A program made the translations under genes and the position numbers. A stretch of 64,000 bases of DNA from Pseudoalteromonas luteoviolacea NCIMB 1942 (GTDB lineage: Bacteria; Pseudomonadota; Gammaproteobacteria; Enterobacterales; Alteromonadaceae): positions 1 to 64,000 of the forward strand of contig NZ_AUXT01000199.1 of assembly GCF_001625595.1 (NCBI RefSeq). The letters are read 5' to 3'. Under the pieces are notes generated by a model. It searched no databases and was not told where the DNA came from. It saw nothing but the letters and a program-made list of their open reading frames with translations. This document shows, piece by piece, positions 54,297 through 63,000 of the stretch; the stretch's first letter is position 1, and each line of letters opens with the position of its first letter.

Positions 54297-55209
54297 CCTT
54301 ATTGACCTTTCTAAAGTGCCTGTACCAGACATAATTGAAACGCTGAGCTTTGAGCAGCTTTACGAAAAGAACAAACAAATGCTCATTGATATAGAGCCAA
54401 GCTACGCAAATGCGCTGCAATTTGACTCAGATCCACAAGCCAAGCAACTGCAAATGCTCACCTATAGAGAAATGCATTTAATAGCCAAAATTAACCAGGC
54501 GACTCGAGCAAACATATTAGCCTCAGCATTTGGTAAAGACTTAGAAGCCCTAGCAGCAAACTACAATATTGAACGCCTAGTAATCCCCCCAGAGAACCCA
54601 GCTACAAACCCAGTCACACCAGCTGTATTAGAGAGCGACACAGCATTAAAACGCCGTGTGCAACTTGCTTTTGATGGACTAAATACAGCTGGCAGTGTCG
54701 ACGGTTATATTTTCCATACGCTAGGCGCCAATGGCCAAGTACTAGACGCAGATGCATACAGCCCCGCCCCGTGCGAAATAGTGATTGTAGTCTTAGCGCA
54801 TACTGAAACCGGGCTACCAACCGACGACTTGATCATAAAAATTCGTAACTACTTTGGCTTAACGGATGATGGTACCGCCCAGCTTAAAACGCCAAGTAAA
54901 GTAAGGCCACAAGGCGACCGCGTAGCAGTTCAAAGCGCCGAAATTATTCATTACGCAGTTGAAGCCGTACTAAACATTATGCCAGGGCCAGATAAACAAG
55001 TTGTGCTTGCAGCTGCAAAACAAGCCCTCACCAATTACCAACTTGAACAACGAAAACTAGGCGCAAGCATTACTTTATCTGGAGTTTATAAGGCGCTTCA
55101 TCAATCTGGTGTCAGCGATGTGAACATCATCCAACCAGCTACAAGCGTCAATATTGAAGCCTACCAAGCGGCTTACTGCACAAGCGTAAACATAAGAGCT
55201 GGGGCTTAA
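54289..55209 (+). CDS. J: baseplate assembly protein J (P2 gpJ family)
   Basis: 306 aa. Baseplate_J features: SFEQLYEKNKQMLIDIEPSYA, AFGKDLEALAANYNIERL, DTALKRRVQLAFDGLNTAGSVDGYIFHTLG and the C-terminal LSGVYKALHQSGVSDVNIIQP. It is a wedge component connecting W to I. It ends one base before gene I. Confidence 0.93.
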   Translation: MANLIDLSKVPVPDIIETLSFEQLYEKNKQMLIDIEPSYANALQFDSDPQAKQLQMLTYREMHLIAKINQATRANILASAFGKDLEALAANYNIERLVIPPENPATNPVTPAVLESDTALKRRVQLAFDGLNTAGSVDGYIFHTLGANGQVLDADAYSPAPCEIVIVVLAHTETGLPTDDLIIKIRNYFGLTDDGTAQLKTPSKVRPQGDRVAVQSAEIIHYAVEAVLNIMPGPDKQVVLAAAKQALTNYQLEQRKLGASITLSGVYKALHQSGVSDVNIIQPATSVNIEAYQAAYCTSVNIRAGA

Positions 55210-55210
55210 T

Positions 55211-55960
55211 ATGCAGTTTTTTGACTCATTACTACCGCCAAATGCCACCAAACTTGAAAGAGAACTTGAGCAAGTGATTGCTAATGCAATTGACCTAGAG
55301 GTGCACATTCAAGACTTATGGGATCCGTATAAATGCCCTTTTAAACTATTACCTTGGCTTGCTTGGGCGTATTCCGTTGACCACTGGGAAGATAGCTGGC
55401 CAGAACATATTAAACGCGCAGTTGTTGCCAACTCATTCGACGTACACAAACACAAAGGCACGCCGTATGCGCTACAAAGAGCGCTCGATAGCCTTGGCAT
55501 TCGCACAAACATGCTCGAATGGTGGGAAGCAAACGCCAATGGCCAACCTGGCACAATGAAAATACTGGCAATGCTCACCGAAAACTTTACCAGCGACCAA
55601 AACACCCTTTTTACAAAAGAAATGCTCGACATGGTTACTGAGGCCATTCGAGTTCATAAGCGCGGCAGCATTCACTTTGAATTAGAACTCGGGCTAGCAT
55701 TTGAAGAACAGTTAGCAGTTGGTGGCGTAGTCAATCATGGTGTTGGATTTACAGACTTAACAGCTAACGGGGCTCCATTGGTACCTAACGACACTTTCTG
55801 CAGCATCCACGTACATGGTTTATGTCATCAAACGAGCTTTGCAAATCATCACTGCGAATTTCTAGCAGCACAACCTGAACAGCTTCACTCTCAGCTTTTA
55901 GTTGGTGGCATCACTAATCAAATTACCTTTTCTGACATCACCCTAAAAGGAGTTGAGTAA
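55211..55960 (+). CDS. I: tail protein I (P2 gpI family) with C-terminal extension
   Basis: 249 aa, longer than P2 gpI (about 176). The first ~165 residues are the conserved domain: LLPPNATKLERELEQ, IQDLWDPYKCPFKLLPWLAWAYSVDHWEDSWPE, HKHKGTPYALQRALDSLG. The extra ~80 residues hold two related motifs, VGGVVNHGVGFTDLTANG and VGGITNQITFSDITLKG, which may form a small beta module for fibre attachment. The stop overlaps the next start (TAATG). Confidence 0.9.
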   Translation: MQFFDSLLPPNATKLERELEQVIANAIDLEVHIQDLWDPYKCPFKLLPWLAWAYSVDHWEDSWPEHIKRAVVANSFDVHKHKGTPYALQRALDSLGIRTNMLEWWEANANGQPGTMKILAMLTENFTSDQNTLFTKEMLDMVTEAIRVHKRGSIHFELELGLAFEEQLAVGGVVNHGVGFTDLTANGAPLVPNDTFCSIHVHGLCHQTSFANHHCEFLAAQPEQLHSQLLVGGITNQITFSDITLKGVE

Positions 55961-56496
55961 TGAATTTAAAATTGCAGTTCACCGAGGCAGGTTTAGCGGC
56001 TTGCTTATCAGCCAAAGATAAAGGGCTAAAAGCCCAAGTTACACACATGGCTTTTGGTGCAAATGCTTACACCCCCTCAAAGAACCAAACTTCATTAAGC
56101 AAAGAACAAGAGCGTGTCGAAGTTTCAGACTTTGAAGAGCAAGGTAATCAATTACGTATTGCAGGGGCTTTCACTGGCGAGTTTGAATATCCAATTCGTG
56201 AAATTGGTATTTATTGTGGCGATGTCTTGCTTGGCGTCTACAGCCAACCAAATAAACTGCTGGGTTACAGAACGCCTGCAGTAAAGGTCGTGCAATGGTT
56301 TACGTTAGGTATTGAAGCTTTACCAACTGGCAGCATCACCGTGTTAGTAGGCACCAATAACTTAAACCTCATCTTAGACAGCGAATTCATCACTGGTGGT
56401 TTGGCTTTTGTTAAAAATCAAACTGCTCTGGTTAAACAAGCTCATTGGAATCTACGACTCAGTGAGAAAATACGACAGATGGAGAGTTCAATATGA
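55960..56496 (+). CDS. tail fibre/collar protein (N-terminal H-like, DUF3751 type)
   Basis: 178 aa. Resembles the N-terminal collar domain of P2-type tail fibres (FTEAGLAACLSAKDKGLKAQVTHMAFG, EYPIREIGIYCGDVLLGVYS), which attaches the fibre to the baseplate. It is much shorter than P2 gpH, so the fibre here is split: this adaptor plus the following gene. It overlaps that gene by 4 bases (ATGA). Confidence 0.8.
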   Translation: MNLKLQFTEAGLAACLSAKDKGLKAQVTHMAFGANAYTPSKNQTSLSKEQERVEVSDFEEQGNQLRIAGAFTGEFEYPIREIGIYCGDVLLGVYSQPNKLLGYRTPAVKVVQWFTLGIEALPTGSITVLVGTNNLNLILDSEFITGGLAFVKNQTALVKQAHWNLRLSEKIRQMESSI

Positions 56497-57404
56497 GCTT
56501 AACAGAGAAAATAGAAGCGCTAAAAGTAGCGGCTGCAGAACAAACCCATGCTTCACAAAACCTTGCTGAAGAAGTTGCTGGCAAAATGGGGGCGATTGAT
56601 GCCAAAACAGATGAAGCAAAAGCCATTTGTAGCAACGCCGCTGGCTTATTGTTAAACCAAGCAAAAAACGTGATTGCATGGACCAAGCCCGATGCATTAA
56701 TCACTTTATACCCTGCTAAAAAAATCGGAATTGAAGATCCGACGATTGATTACGGCACATATGCCATAGCTGATAGCTTTAACCCAACAAAACTCGGGCA
56801 AGATAGTCTTGTACATATTGCCGATTTTGACAGCCCCAACTGGACGGGAGGAAAAGAGTCCTGGACAGGCACGCCACGAAATACCAATACCAGCTCATGG
56901 GAAAAACAACTGTTAAAAGATGCGTCAGGCAATCCGTGTTTCTTTAATATTATGGACTTAAATCATTACCCGAGGTTTCAAAGCTTACATGCTAAAAGCA
57001 ACGTCTTAAAACTTGGTGCTGATAAAATCCCCTTTTTAATATTGCGCTTTACCGTCGAAGGCCAAACGCACGGCGTTAACCGCACCTTTATCGAATTGCT
57101 CGTTAACAGCAATGGCGCATCCTCAAATTATATCAAGCAAAACAGCGACGGAACCTTTGACTCACACACCCCTAAATCAATCGTTTATGGTGGTGGCTTT
57201 ATAAGCAAAGGCTTCCCTATCTCGTTAGAAAGTGCGGGCAATGGTGATGCTGCAGGGTTATACAATGGTACAGCGTTAATCCCCATGTCCACCCTGCACT
57301 CAGGCAACCAAGAGATTTTAATGGTCAATGTTGGATTTAAAACATTGCATATACACTCGTTTGGTCTAGCACACTTAGACCCTCAAGGCTTGGAGATTGA
57401 TTGA
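56493..57404 (+). CDS. probable tail fibre (receptor-binding) protein
   Basis: 303 aa. A short N-terminal helical segment (MSLTEKIEALKVAAAEQTHASQNLAEEVAGK) is followed by a beta-rich domain with repeated aromatic and glycine residues (about 70-303: FDSPNWTGGKESWTGTPRN, KSIVYGGGFISKGFP). I do not recognise a family for the C-terminal part. Position after the collar gene and before the chaperone-like gene makes receptor binding the likely role. Confidence 0.65.
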   Translation: MSLTEKIEALKVAAAEQTHASQNLAEEVAGKMGAIDAKTDEAKAICSNAAGLLLNQAKNVIAWTKPDALITLYPAKKIGIEDPTIDYGTYAIADSFNPTKLGQDSLVHIADFDSPNWTGGKESWTGTPRNTNTSSWEKQLLKDASGNPCFFNIMDLNHYPRFQSLHAKSNVLKLGADKIPFLILRFTVEGQTHGVNRTFIELLVNSNGASSNYIKQNSDGTFDSHTPKSIVYGGGFISKGFPISLESAGNGDAAGLYNGTALIPMSTLHSGNQEILMVNVGFKTLHIHSFGLAHLDPQGLEID

Positions 57405-57709
57405 TGTTAGTAAAAATAAAAGGAACCGAGGAAGTCATTTTTAGAAGCACCCCATCTCAGTGCAAAGATGCTTACCCGGACAAAGTTGAAAAGACTTTCA
57501 ACACCTATGATGACAACGGTGTATTACTAAAACCTGCTACATCGCCACGGCCAGTCGAGTTTGTTTATGAGAAAACACGGTTTGAGCAACAGGCGCTTTT
57601 AAATGATACCGACTGGTATTTAACGCGAAAAATAGAGACTGGTGAATCAATACCTGATGATATTCAGCAATCACGTGCAGAAGCGCGAGCGTTTCTGTCG
57701 AGCAGTTAA
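57401..57709 (+). CDS. tail-fibre-associated small protein (possible assembly chaperone)
   Basis: 102 aa starting in the stop overlap (ATGATG) of the fibre gene. The C-terminal half (LLNDTDWYLTRKIETGESIPDDIQQSRAEARAFL) resembles the C-terminus of phage tail-assembly chaperones, where D(W/Y)xxxRxxETGxxxP is common. The N-terminal part is unfamiliar. The role is inferred from position, like P2 gpG. Confidence 0.6.
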   Translation: MMLVKIKGTEEVIFRSTPSQCKDAYPDKVEKTFNTYDDNGVLLKPATSPRPVEFVYEKTRFEQQALLNDTDWYLTRKIETGESIPDDIQQSRAEARAFLSSS

Positions 57710-57769
57710 TTTGCAGTGTTTTAATTTAACCACTATCTCGCCAGTTATACCCCTTAAATAGCTGGCATT

Positions 57770-57821
57770 GCTTCGGTGCTGTAAGCACTCTAACTCTGTT
57801 AATCATTAACAGCACCGGAGC
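57770..57821 (+). promoter_or_regulatory. hairpin enclosing the sheath-gene ribosome-binding site
   Basis: GCTTCGGTGCTGTAA (57770-57784) is nearly complementary to TTAACAGCACCGGAGC (57806-57821). An inner alternative hairpin, CTGTTAATCATTAACAG, spans 57796-57812. The GGAG used by gene FI is inside the right arm. The gap lies where P2 has the promoter of the FI-FII-E-T-U-D unit. Confidence 0.5.
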
Positions 57822-57828
57822 TAAAATC

Positions 57829-58995
57829 ATGAGTTATCACCACGGTGTACGTGTCATCGAAGTCAACGAAGGAACACGCACCATCCGCACCGTATCAACG
57901 TCTATTGTTGGTATTGTTGCCATTGCAGACAACGCAGACGCAACTCAATTCCCACTTAATCAGCCAGTCTTACTAACCAACGTACAATCAGCCATTGGCA
58001 AGGCCGGTACCCAAGGCACGTTAAAAAAGTCGCTGCAAGCCATAGCAGACCAAGTAAACACAATATGTATTGTAGTGCGTGTTGCGCAAGGCGCCAATGA
58101 GTCAGAAACAACCGCAAACATTATCGGCACTACTACGCCAGATGGCGAGTTTACAGGCTTAAAAGCCCTACTAGCTGCACAGTCAAAACTCAAAGTTAAA
58201 CCGCGTATTATCGGTGTGCCAGGACTAGACAATCTGCCAGTGGCAGCGGAGCTTGCCGCCATTGCTAAAAAGTTACGTGCTTTTGCTTATGTATCTGCTT
58301 ATGGCTGCCAGACCAAAGAACAAGCGGTCACCTATCGCGAAAACTTTGGCGCTCGAGAGGTTATGGTTATCTGGCCTGACTTTGTAGCTTTTAATGTAGA
58401 TACAAGCCTAAATGACAATGCCTTTGCCACTGCCAGAGCACTTGGCTTACGTGCAAAAATCGACAAGGAACAAGGCTGGCACAAAACCTTATCTAACATT
58501 ACTGTCGATGGCGTAACCGCCACGTCAAAACCTGTATTCTGGGACCTACAAGATCCGAATACCGACGCTGGCTACCTAAACAGTAATGAAGTTACCACGT
58601 TGATTAATCAAAGTGGCTTTCGTTTTTGGGGATCTCGCACTTGCTCGAGCGACCCGCTTTTTCAATTTGAAAACTACACTCGTACCGCTCAAGTAATTGC
58701 CGATACAATCGCAGAGGCCCATATGTGGGCGGTAGACAAACCACTTACCCCAACATTAGTTAAAGATATTGTCGAAGGTATCAATGCCAAGTTCCGTGAG
58801 CTTAAAAACAACGGTTACATCATCGATGGCCAAGCCTGGTATGCGGAAGACAGTAACGACAAAGACACGCTAAAAGCTGGCAAGTTGTTTATTGACTATG
58901 ACTACACCCCAGTTCCCCCACTCGAAAACCTAACTCTGCGTCAACGTATCACCGACAGATACTTAGTTGACTTTGCAGCGGGCGTCTCAGGCTAA
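57829..58995 (+). CDS. FI: tail sheath protein (P2 gpFI family)
   Basis: A 388-aa contractile sheath subunit. It starts MSYHHGVRVIEVNEGTRTIRTVSTSIVGIV, as in P2 FI, with FWGSRTCSSDPLFQFENYTRTAQVIADTIAEAHMWAVDKPLT and a C-terminal strand-exchange region (YDYTPVPPLENLTLRQRITDRYL). First gene of the second tail unit, after a 119-bp gap. Confidence 0.95.
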   Translation: MSYHHGVRVIEVNEGTRTIRTVSTSIVGIVAIADNADATQFPLNQPVLLTNVQSAIGKAGTQGTLKKSLQAIADQVNTICIVVRVAQGANESETTANIIGTTTPDGEFTGLKALLAAQSKLKVKPRIIGVPGLDNLPVAAELAAIAKKLRAFAYVSAYGCQTKEQAVTYRENFGAREVMVIWPDFVAFNVDTSLNDNAFATARALGLRAKIDKEQGWHKTLSNITVDGVTATSKPVFWDLQDPNTDAGYLNSNEVTTLINQSGFRFWGSRTCSSDPLFQFENYTRTAQVIADTIAEAHMWAVDKPLTPTLVKDIVEGINAKFRELKNNGYIIDGQAWYAEDSNDKDTLKAGKLFIDYDYTPVPPLENLTLRQRITDRYLVDFAAGVSG

Positions 58996-59006
58996 GGAGC
59001 ATTTAA

Positions 59007-59525
59007 ATGGCACTACCAAGAAAACTAAAAGGCTTAAACGTTTTCGTTGATGGCCAACACTACGTAGGCGAAGTGGAAGAAGTTACACCAGCCAAACTAA
59101 CTCGCAAATTTGAAGGCTATCGTTCTGGTGGTATGCCAGGTTCGGTGCAAGTTGATATGGGTTACGACGACAGCGCCTTGGACCTTGAATTTACCTTAGG
59201 CGGCGTAAATGTCGACATGATGGCCAAGCAAGGCACGCAAACAATTGACGGTATTCAATTGCGATTTGCAGGCGCGATTCAGCGCGACGATACAGGCGAA
59301 GTACAAAGCCTTGAAATAGTGTGTCGTGGCCGCTTCAAAGAGTTCGACCCTGGCACATATAAACCAGGTGATAACAGCACCACCAAAGTAACCATGATTA
59401 ACACCTACTACAAGCTGATTATCGACGGTCGCGTGATCCGTGAAATCGACTTAGTGAACTTTATAGACATTCCTGAAAATGGCATTGATGCAATGGCGCC
59501 AATACGCCAAGCCATAGGACTTTAA
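59007..59525 (+). CDS. FII: tail tube protein (P2 gpFII family)
   Basis: 172 aa. Major tube subunit: MALPRKLKGLNVFVDGQHYVGEVEEVTPAKL, EGYRSGGMPGSVQVDMGYD and the C-terminal VIREIDLVNFI. Follows the sheath by 11 bp. A terminator-like hairpin comes right after it, which would make tube and sheath more abundant than downstream products. Confidence 0.95.
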   Translation: MALPRKLKGLNVFVDGQHYVGEVEEVTPAKLTRKFEGYRSGGMPGSVQVDMGYDDSALDLEFTLGGVNVDMMAKQGTQTIDGIQLRFAGAIQRDDTGEVQSLEIVCRGRFKEFDPGTYKPGDNSTTKVTMINTYYKLIIDGRVIREIDLVNFIDIPENGIDAMAPIRQAIGL

Positions 59526-59537
59526 ACTCCCTTTTTT

Positions 59538-59560
59538 AGCCTGTTCGCGCAGGCTTTTTT
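59538..59560 (+). terminator. intrinsic terminator/attenuator between FII and E
   Basis: AGCCTG / CAGGCT stem with a 6-nt loop, followed by six T. It lies within the late operon between abundant structural genes and the assembly genes E, T and U. Confidence 0.75.
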
Positions 59561-59583
59561 AAACACATATTTGAGAGATAACC

Positions 59584-59868
59584 ATGTCAAAACCAGAATT
59601 TAAAACCGTAAAACTCGAAACACCGATTACCCGTGGCGAAACCATAATTGAAGAAGTGCAGCTACGAAAACCCAAAGCTGGCGAACTACGTGGTTTGTCA
59701 CTGGCTGATTTGCTAAACCTAGATGTAAACGCCGTAAGCACATTGCTGCCGCGTATTAGTGACCCAATTCTAACCAAGCAAGACATCGATGAACTAGACA
59801 CCGAAAACCTCACATTATTAGCTGGTGAATCTGCAAGTTTTTTCGTGCCAAAGAGTATGAAGATGTAG
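59584..59868 (+). CDS. E: tail assembly chaperone gpE
   Basis: 94 aa. Tail_P2_gpE-type chaperone: TVKLETPITRGETIIEEVQLRKPKAGELRGLSLADLLNLDVNAV. It prepares the tape-measure protein for tube polymerisation. Near its 3' end (59838-59844) it has a T TTT TTC heptamer, where a -1 slip gives the longer E+E' product ending at 60026. Confidence 0.9.
   Translation: MSKPEFKTVKLETPITRGETIIEEVQLRKPKAGELRGLSLADLLNLDVNAVSTLLPRISDPILTKQDIDELDTENLTLLAGESASFFVPKSMKM
59838..59844 (+). other. programmed -1 frameshift site in E
   Basis: The heptamer T TTT TTC is in the zero frame of E (AGT TTT TTC). A -1 slip joins ...ESASFF to RAKEYEDVALPEYVDEAMADI and continues through E' to the stop at 60024-60026. P2 and many contractile phages make E+E' this way. 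Confidence 0.8.
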
Positions 59869-59894
59869 CCCTTCCTGAATATGTAGACGAAGCG

Positions 59895-60026
59895 ATGGCA
59901 GACATTGCCATCATTTTTCACTGGAAGCTTAGCGAAATGGACGACCTCGACATCATTGAGTTAATGCAATGGAGAGATAAAGCCATCAATCGCTGGAACC
60001 AAATCAATAACCCTGAAGAAGACTAG
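59895..60026 (+). CDS. gpE' (frameshifted C-terminal part of the tail assembly chaperone)
   Basis: 43 codons from an internal ATG: MADIAIIFHWKLSEMDDLDII and then ELMQWRDKAINRW. This is the typical GpE/E' tail-assembly sequence, with FHW and a W-rich C-terminus. It is probably translated mainly as the C-terminal part of the E+E' fusion, with the open -1 frame beginning at the slippery heptamer. It is followed 10 bases later by the tape-measure gene. Confidence 0.85.
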   Translation: MADIAIIFHWKLSEMDDLDIIELMQWRDKAINRWNQINNPEED

Positions 60027-60036
60027 AGAACCTAAC

Positions 60037-63000
60037 ATGTCCAACAGGCTCGAAATAAAAGTACTGCTCAGCGCCATTGATAAGCTCACTGCCCCATTTA
60101 AAAAGATGCGTGCTGCAAGCGGCCATACCACAGAGCAACTTAAAAAAGCTCAACAGCGTATTAAGTCACTCAACAGGCAATCATCACAAATTGATGGCTA
60201 CCGAAAAATTAGCAAATCTCTTGGTGTGACTTCGGCCCAACTCAAACAAGCGCAAGCCCAAGTTAAGCACCTTGCTCAACAAATGGAGCATTCAAAAGCG
60301 CCAAGTAAGGCGCTAACAAAAGAGTTTGAACTAGCCAGGGCCACCACCGTTAAACTCACGACTCAAGTTAAGCAGCTTACTGCGACAAAACATAAGCAAC
60401 GAGAGGCTTTACGCGAAACTGGTATCGATACTAAAAAGCTAGCCTCGCACCAACGCATGCTTACAAATAACTTGTCGCAAGCAAATAAACAGCTCGCAGC
60501 ACAAAAACAACACCTTCAAGGCGTTGCTCAACAACAAAAACAACTAAATAAAGCGCGAGCTCAATTAAACAATAGGCTCGACTTACAAACTAATTTAACC
60601 ACCCAAGGCGCAGTGGGTGCAGCTACTGGTACTGCAGCACTGTATGCAACTGGGCAGTTTTTACAACCTGGTCTCGAGTTCACTGCTGCTCAGTCAAAAG
60701 TGCAAGCATTAACCAGACTTGATGCAGAAGACCCCGAGCTTAAAGCGCTGCGCCAACAAGCCCGTAATTTAGGTGCCACAACCAGCTTTACTGCCAACGA
60801 TGTATCAATGGGCCAAAGCTATTTAGCAATGGCTGGCTTTGACGCCAAAGCAATAAATCAAGCCATGCCTGGCATGTTAGATCTATCTGTTGCTAATGGT
60901 ACCGACTTGGCGATCACCTCTGATATTGCCTCTAATATTTTATCGGGTTTTGGCTTACAAGCAGACCAAATGGGCCGCTTGGGCGATGTATTAACTGCCA
61001 CAACTACCCGCGCTAATGTCGATTTAATCATGCTTGGCGAAACCATGAAGTATGTTGCCCCAGCTGCGCGTGATTTAGGTATAGGTATTGAAGAAGCCGC
61101 TGCTATGTCTGGCCTACTGGGTAACGTCGGCATTCAAGCCAGCCAAGGCGGTACCGTATTGCGCGCCCTACTCAATCGGCTATCGAGCCAAACAGGCCCC
61201 GCAGCCGATGCAATGGAAGAGTTAGGCTTAAAAACCAAAGACGCCCACGGTAACTTGCGCCCTATTCCCAACATTTTGCAAGACGTTGTTAAAGCCACTG
61301 CACAAATGGGTAATGCAGATCGTGCAGGCATACTAAAAACCATTTTCGGTGAAGAAGCCGGCATAGGTGTCAGCGAACTCATTAAGCAACAAGGCGATGG
61401 CGCTATAAAAGCATTTACCGATGTACTTAAAAATGCTGCAGGCGAAAATGCCAGAGTCGCAAGGGTCATGGCTAACAATGCCAAAGGCGATTTGCAAAGC
61501 CTTGCATCAGCTTGGGACGATGTAGGCATAGAACTCTTTGAGGGTAACGACTCAGGCATACGTGCACTAATACAAGATGTAACCGCTGTGGTGCGCAGCA
61601 TTGGCGGCTGGATGAAAGCAAACCCAGAGCTTACCTCTACCCTATTTAAAGTAACTGCTGCAACTGCGGCACTCGCGGCAATTGGTGGCACACTCACAGT
61701 TATGATAGCAGGCTTAATCGGCCCTATTGTCATGACTAAATTCGCGCTATCTGTTTTGGGTATTAAGCACTTACCCATGATAAGCAAAGGCTTTAAGTTA
61801 GTTGCACTAGGCATTGGTAAATTTAGTGCGATATTAAAAGGCGCTGCCGCTGCTGTTCGTATCTTTTCACTTGCTTTGATCAGCACGCCTATTGGATGGA
61901 TCATTGCTGGTATTACCGCGCTCATAACCGCAGGCTATTTCTTAATTACACATTGGGATTCAGTAAGCGCATTTTTTAGTAAGACCTGGCAAACGTTAAC
62001 TGCTGTTGTCTCCATTGGCATTACTAAAACCTTAAAAGTAATAAACACATGGCCACAAGCCCTAAAAGCCATATTCGATTGGGCGCCACTAAAATTAGTG
62101 GCAAGCAAGTTTACCGACTTAAAACGTTGGTTAAGTGGTTTTTGGCCATCAATAACCAGCAATGCTCAAGCACAATGGCAAAAGTTCAAATCTCTATTCA
62201 GCTGGTCACCGCTGGCAGCTATGGCCAGTGGCTTTACATCTGCCAAGAACTGGCTAAGCAAACTATGGCCAAGTATTACAAATACTGCGTCTGCAGGCTG
62301 GCAAAACTTAAAATCACTATTTGATTGGTCACCGCTAGAACTCGTTATTCATGGCTTTAGCAGCATTAAAAGCTGGCTAAGTAGCTTATGGCCATCGATA
62401 ACAACCGAGGCTAATTCACAGTGGCAGAGCTTTAAATCCATTTTTAACTGGTCGCCTTTAGAGTCAATAGCCGGCGGGTTTAACTCTGCAAAGAGCTGGC
62501 TAAGCAACCTATGGCCAAGTATTACAAATACTGCGGCTGCAGGTTGGCAAAGCTTCAAATCATTATTTGATTGGTCACCGTTAGAACTCGTTATTCATGG
62601 CTTTAGCAGCATTAAAAGCTGGTTAAGTAGCTTGTGGCCATCAATAACAACCGAGGCTAATTCACAGTGGCAGAGCTTTAAATCAACTTTTAACTGGTCG
62701 CCTTTGGAGTCGATAGCCGGCGGGTTTAGTTCTGCCAAGAACTGGTTAAGCAGCCTGTGGCCAAGTATTACAAATACCGCATCTGCAGGCTGGCAAAGCT
62801 TCAAAACTATATTCAATTGGTCGCCGTTAGAGCTAGTCAATAATGGCTTTAACCGCATCAAAAGCTGGCTTAGTAGCTTGTGGCCATCAATCACCACTGA
62901 GGCAAATTCACAGTGGCAGAGTTTTAAATCAATTTTTAACTGGTCGCCTTTAGCCTCAATAGCCGGCGGCTTTAACTCCGCCAAGACTTGGCTTAGCAAC

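Noticed and set aside
61134..61925. 263-codon open frame on the minus strand
   Set aside because: Antisense to the tape-measure gene; low-complexity Ala/Ser/Pro composition, no ribosome-binding site.
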